Assembly (NCBI GenBank): GCA_036507955.1
Contig: DATCIH010000030.1
Span: 1-43,311, forward strand
Length of the DNA: 43,311 bases
Source: DATCIH01 sp036507955
Lineage (GTDB): Bacteria; Bacillota; Clostridia; Clostridiales; Clostridiaceae
Direction of reading: 5' to 3'
Part shown: positions 42,715 through 43,311 of the stretch, piece after piece
Numbering within the stretch: the first letter of the stretch is position 1
Layout: the number at the start of each line of letters is the position of its first letter
Notes under the pieces: model-generated
The model's input: only the letters and a program-made list of their open reading frames with translations
The model's database searches: none
What the model was told of the DNA's origin: nothing
Translations under genes and position numbers: made by a program

Positions 42715-42751
42715 CTTTATCCCCTCCCTTAAATTGTGATATTTAATGTTT

Positions 42752-42935
42752 TTAATTATACTCTTCATCACCATGTACTGCATAATTTATTTTACTCTTC
42801 ACTTTAAACTCCCTACCTATCTCATAAGCTCTTTCTTTATGTTTACCAGAACTATTCTCAATTATGTTAGCATTGCCAAATCCACATCCTAAATCTATAA
42901 CAGGAATTCCTTTTGATTTAGTCAGTATATTTCAA
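42752..42935 (-). pseudogene. Unidentified C-terminal remnant overlapping the regulator leader
   Basis: The frame, open from a TGA near 42940, reads TKSKGIPVIDLGCGFGNANI, IENSSGKHKERAYEIGREF, KVKSKINYAVHGDEEYN stop. VIDLGCGFGN looks like a nucleotide-binding loop of a larger enzyme, but I cannot name it. There is no start, and a terminator separates it from uxaA, so it is a fragment. Confidence 0.35.
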
Positions 42936-42990
42936 TTTACATGAGCTTTCTATTTAGGTGATTAGCTGGGATACTGTCAAGAAACTATTA

Positions 42991-43034
42991 AAAACTAAGG
43001 AATGCAGGTGATTATTCCTGCATTCCTTAGTTTT
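42991..43034. terminator. Strong bidirectional terminator after uxaA
   Basis: AAAACTAAGGAATGCAGG and CCTGCATTCCTTAGTTTT form an 18-bp perfect stem with TTTTTTT after it on the plus strand and A/T-rich sequence on the other. Confidence 0.9.
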
Positions 43035-43076
43035 TTTGCTCAAATCCTTTATACTCATTGTTTATTTTACAATGTT

Positions 43077-43311
43077 ACTCCACTTTTAAATATAGCAATC
43101 TCTCTAATATTGTTTTTTTCATTATTGACTAATTCTCCACTTGCTACCTGAGTTATATAATCTATAAAAGTCTCTAGGCTCTCTTCTATTGTCACATCTT
43201 CTATTAAATCTCCTGCATTGTAATCAATCCAGTGAGGCTTTAACTTATAAATTGGTGTGTTTGTAGATATTTTAATTGTGGGAATAAAGCTTCCAAAAGG
43301 AGTGCCCCGTC
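43077..43311 (-). CDS. uxaA: Altronate dehydratase UxaA, C-terminus (partial)
   Basis: The last 77 codons of a gene that begins outside the window: RGTPFGSFIPTIKISTNTPI, KPHWIDYNAGDLIEDV, VASGELVNNEKNNIREIAIF, KSGVTL stop. This is the conserved C-terminus of UxaA-family altronate/galactarate dehydratases (about 390-500 residues), which turn D-altronate into 2-keto-3-deoxygluconate. It fits the uronate theme of the locus. Confidence 0.85.

Noticed and set aside
1..43311. CRISPR arrays, tRNA and rRNA genes, prophage modules
   Set aside because: No regularly spaced repeats, no cloverleaf or rRNA motifs, and no structural phage genes were seen. The 10-bp and 20-bp direct repeats are in promoters.

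Overview
This is a low-GC, AT-rich window that reads as a spore-former-type Firmicute, most likely Clostridium sensu stricto or a close relative. The grounds are codon and base composition, strong GGAGG ribosome binding sites with many TTG/GTG starts, a PadR/permease-prefix pair, a YesS/YtdP-like membrane AraC regulator beside an Lpl-type sugar importer, and DUF4179 anti-sigma and DUF4177 proteins. No rRNA, tRNA, CRISPR array or prophage module was seen. Almost all genes are on the minus strand. Family assignments come from reading the sequence; no database search was run.

Layout. 1-730: the start of an archaeal-type ATPase that lacks its Walker B segment. 872-3305: a cobalamin unit (sigma-A promoter, B12 riboswitch, terminator, cobO, cobQ). 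3334-4918: a decayed PAS sensor gene. 5136-5921: an ABC-2 permease with a stop at codon 8. 6088-8020 (plus strand): lactate permease followed by a fragment of a LarA-like lactate racemase. 8085-13601: a peptidoglycan peptidase, a small kinase, a HD-domain gene split by an IS200/IS605-type tnpB element, and two damaged NUDIX genes. 13606-17777: PadR with two permease-prefix membrane proteins (one frameshifted), then a hybrid PAS histidine kinase. 17906-20914: a secreted peptidoglycan-binding protein, an ECF sigma factor with DUF4179 anti-sigma, and a third permease-prefix gene that shares a promoter type with the sigma factor. 21077-29186: small accessory genes (SecB-like, AlkZ-related, SDR, GNATs, DUF4177, lipoprotein, HTH regulator) mixed with gene fragments.

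29195-43311 is a polysaccharide/uronate utilisation locus. In order of transcription (right to left) it holds the uxaA C-terminus, a membrane AraC regulator, a UxuB-like SDR, an Lpl-type binding protein with two permeases, a GH3 glycosidase, a GH88 unsaturated uronyl hydrolase, a heparinase II/III remnant, an alginate-lyase-family lyase, kduD, a Nif3-like protein and a DUF5054 remnant. The import and glycosidase genes look intact, while the cytosolic uronate dehydrogenases have lost catalytic parts. Two nearly identical promoter/operator modules stand before the SDR and the binding protein.

The most unusual feature of the window is the density of damaged genes, about twenty in 43 kb. They are made by internal deletions (some at short direct repeats), one-base indels, nonsense changes and one IS insertion. 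The most testable regulatory findings are the duplicated AraC-type promoter module and the matched ECF promoters at 20.37 and 20.89 kb.
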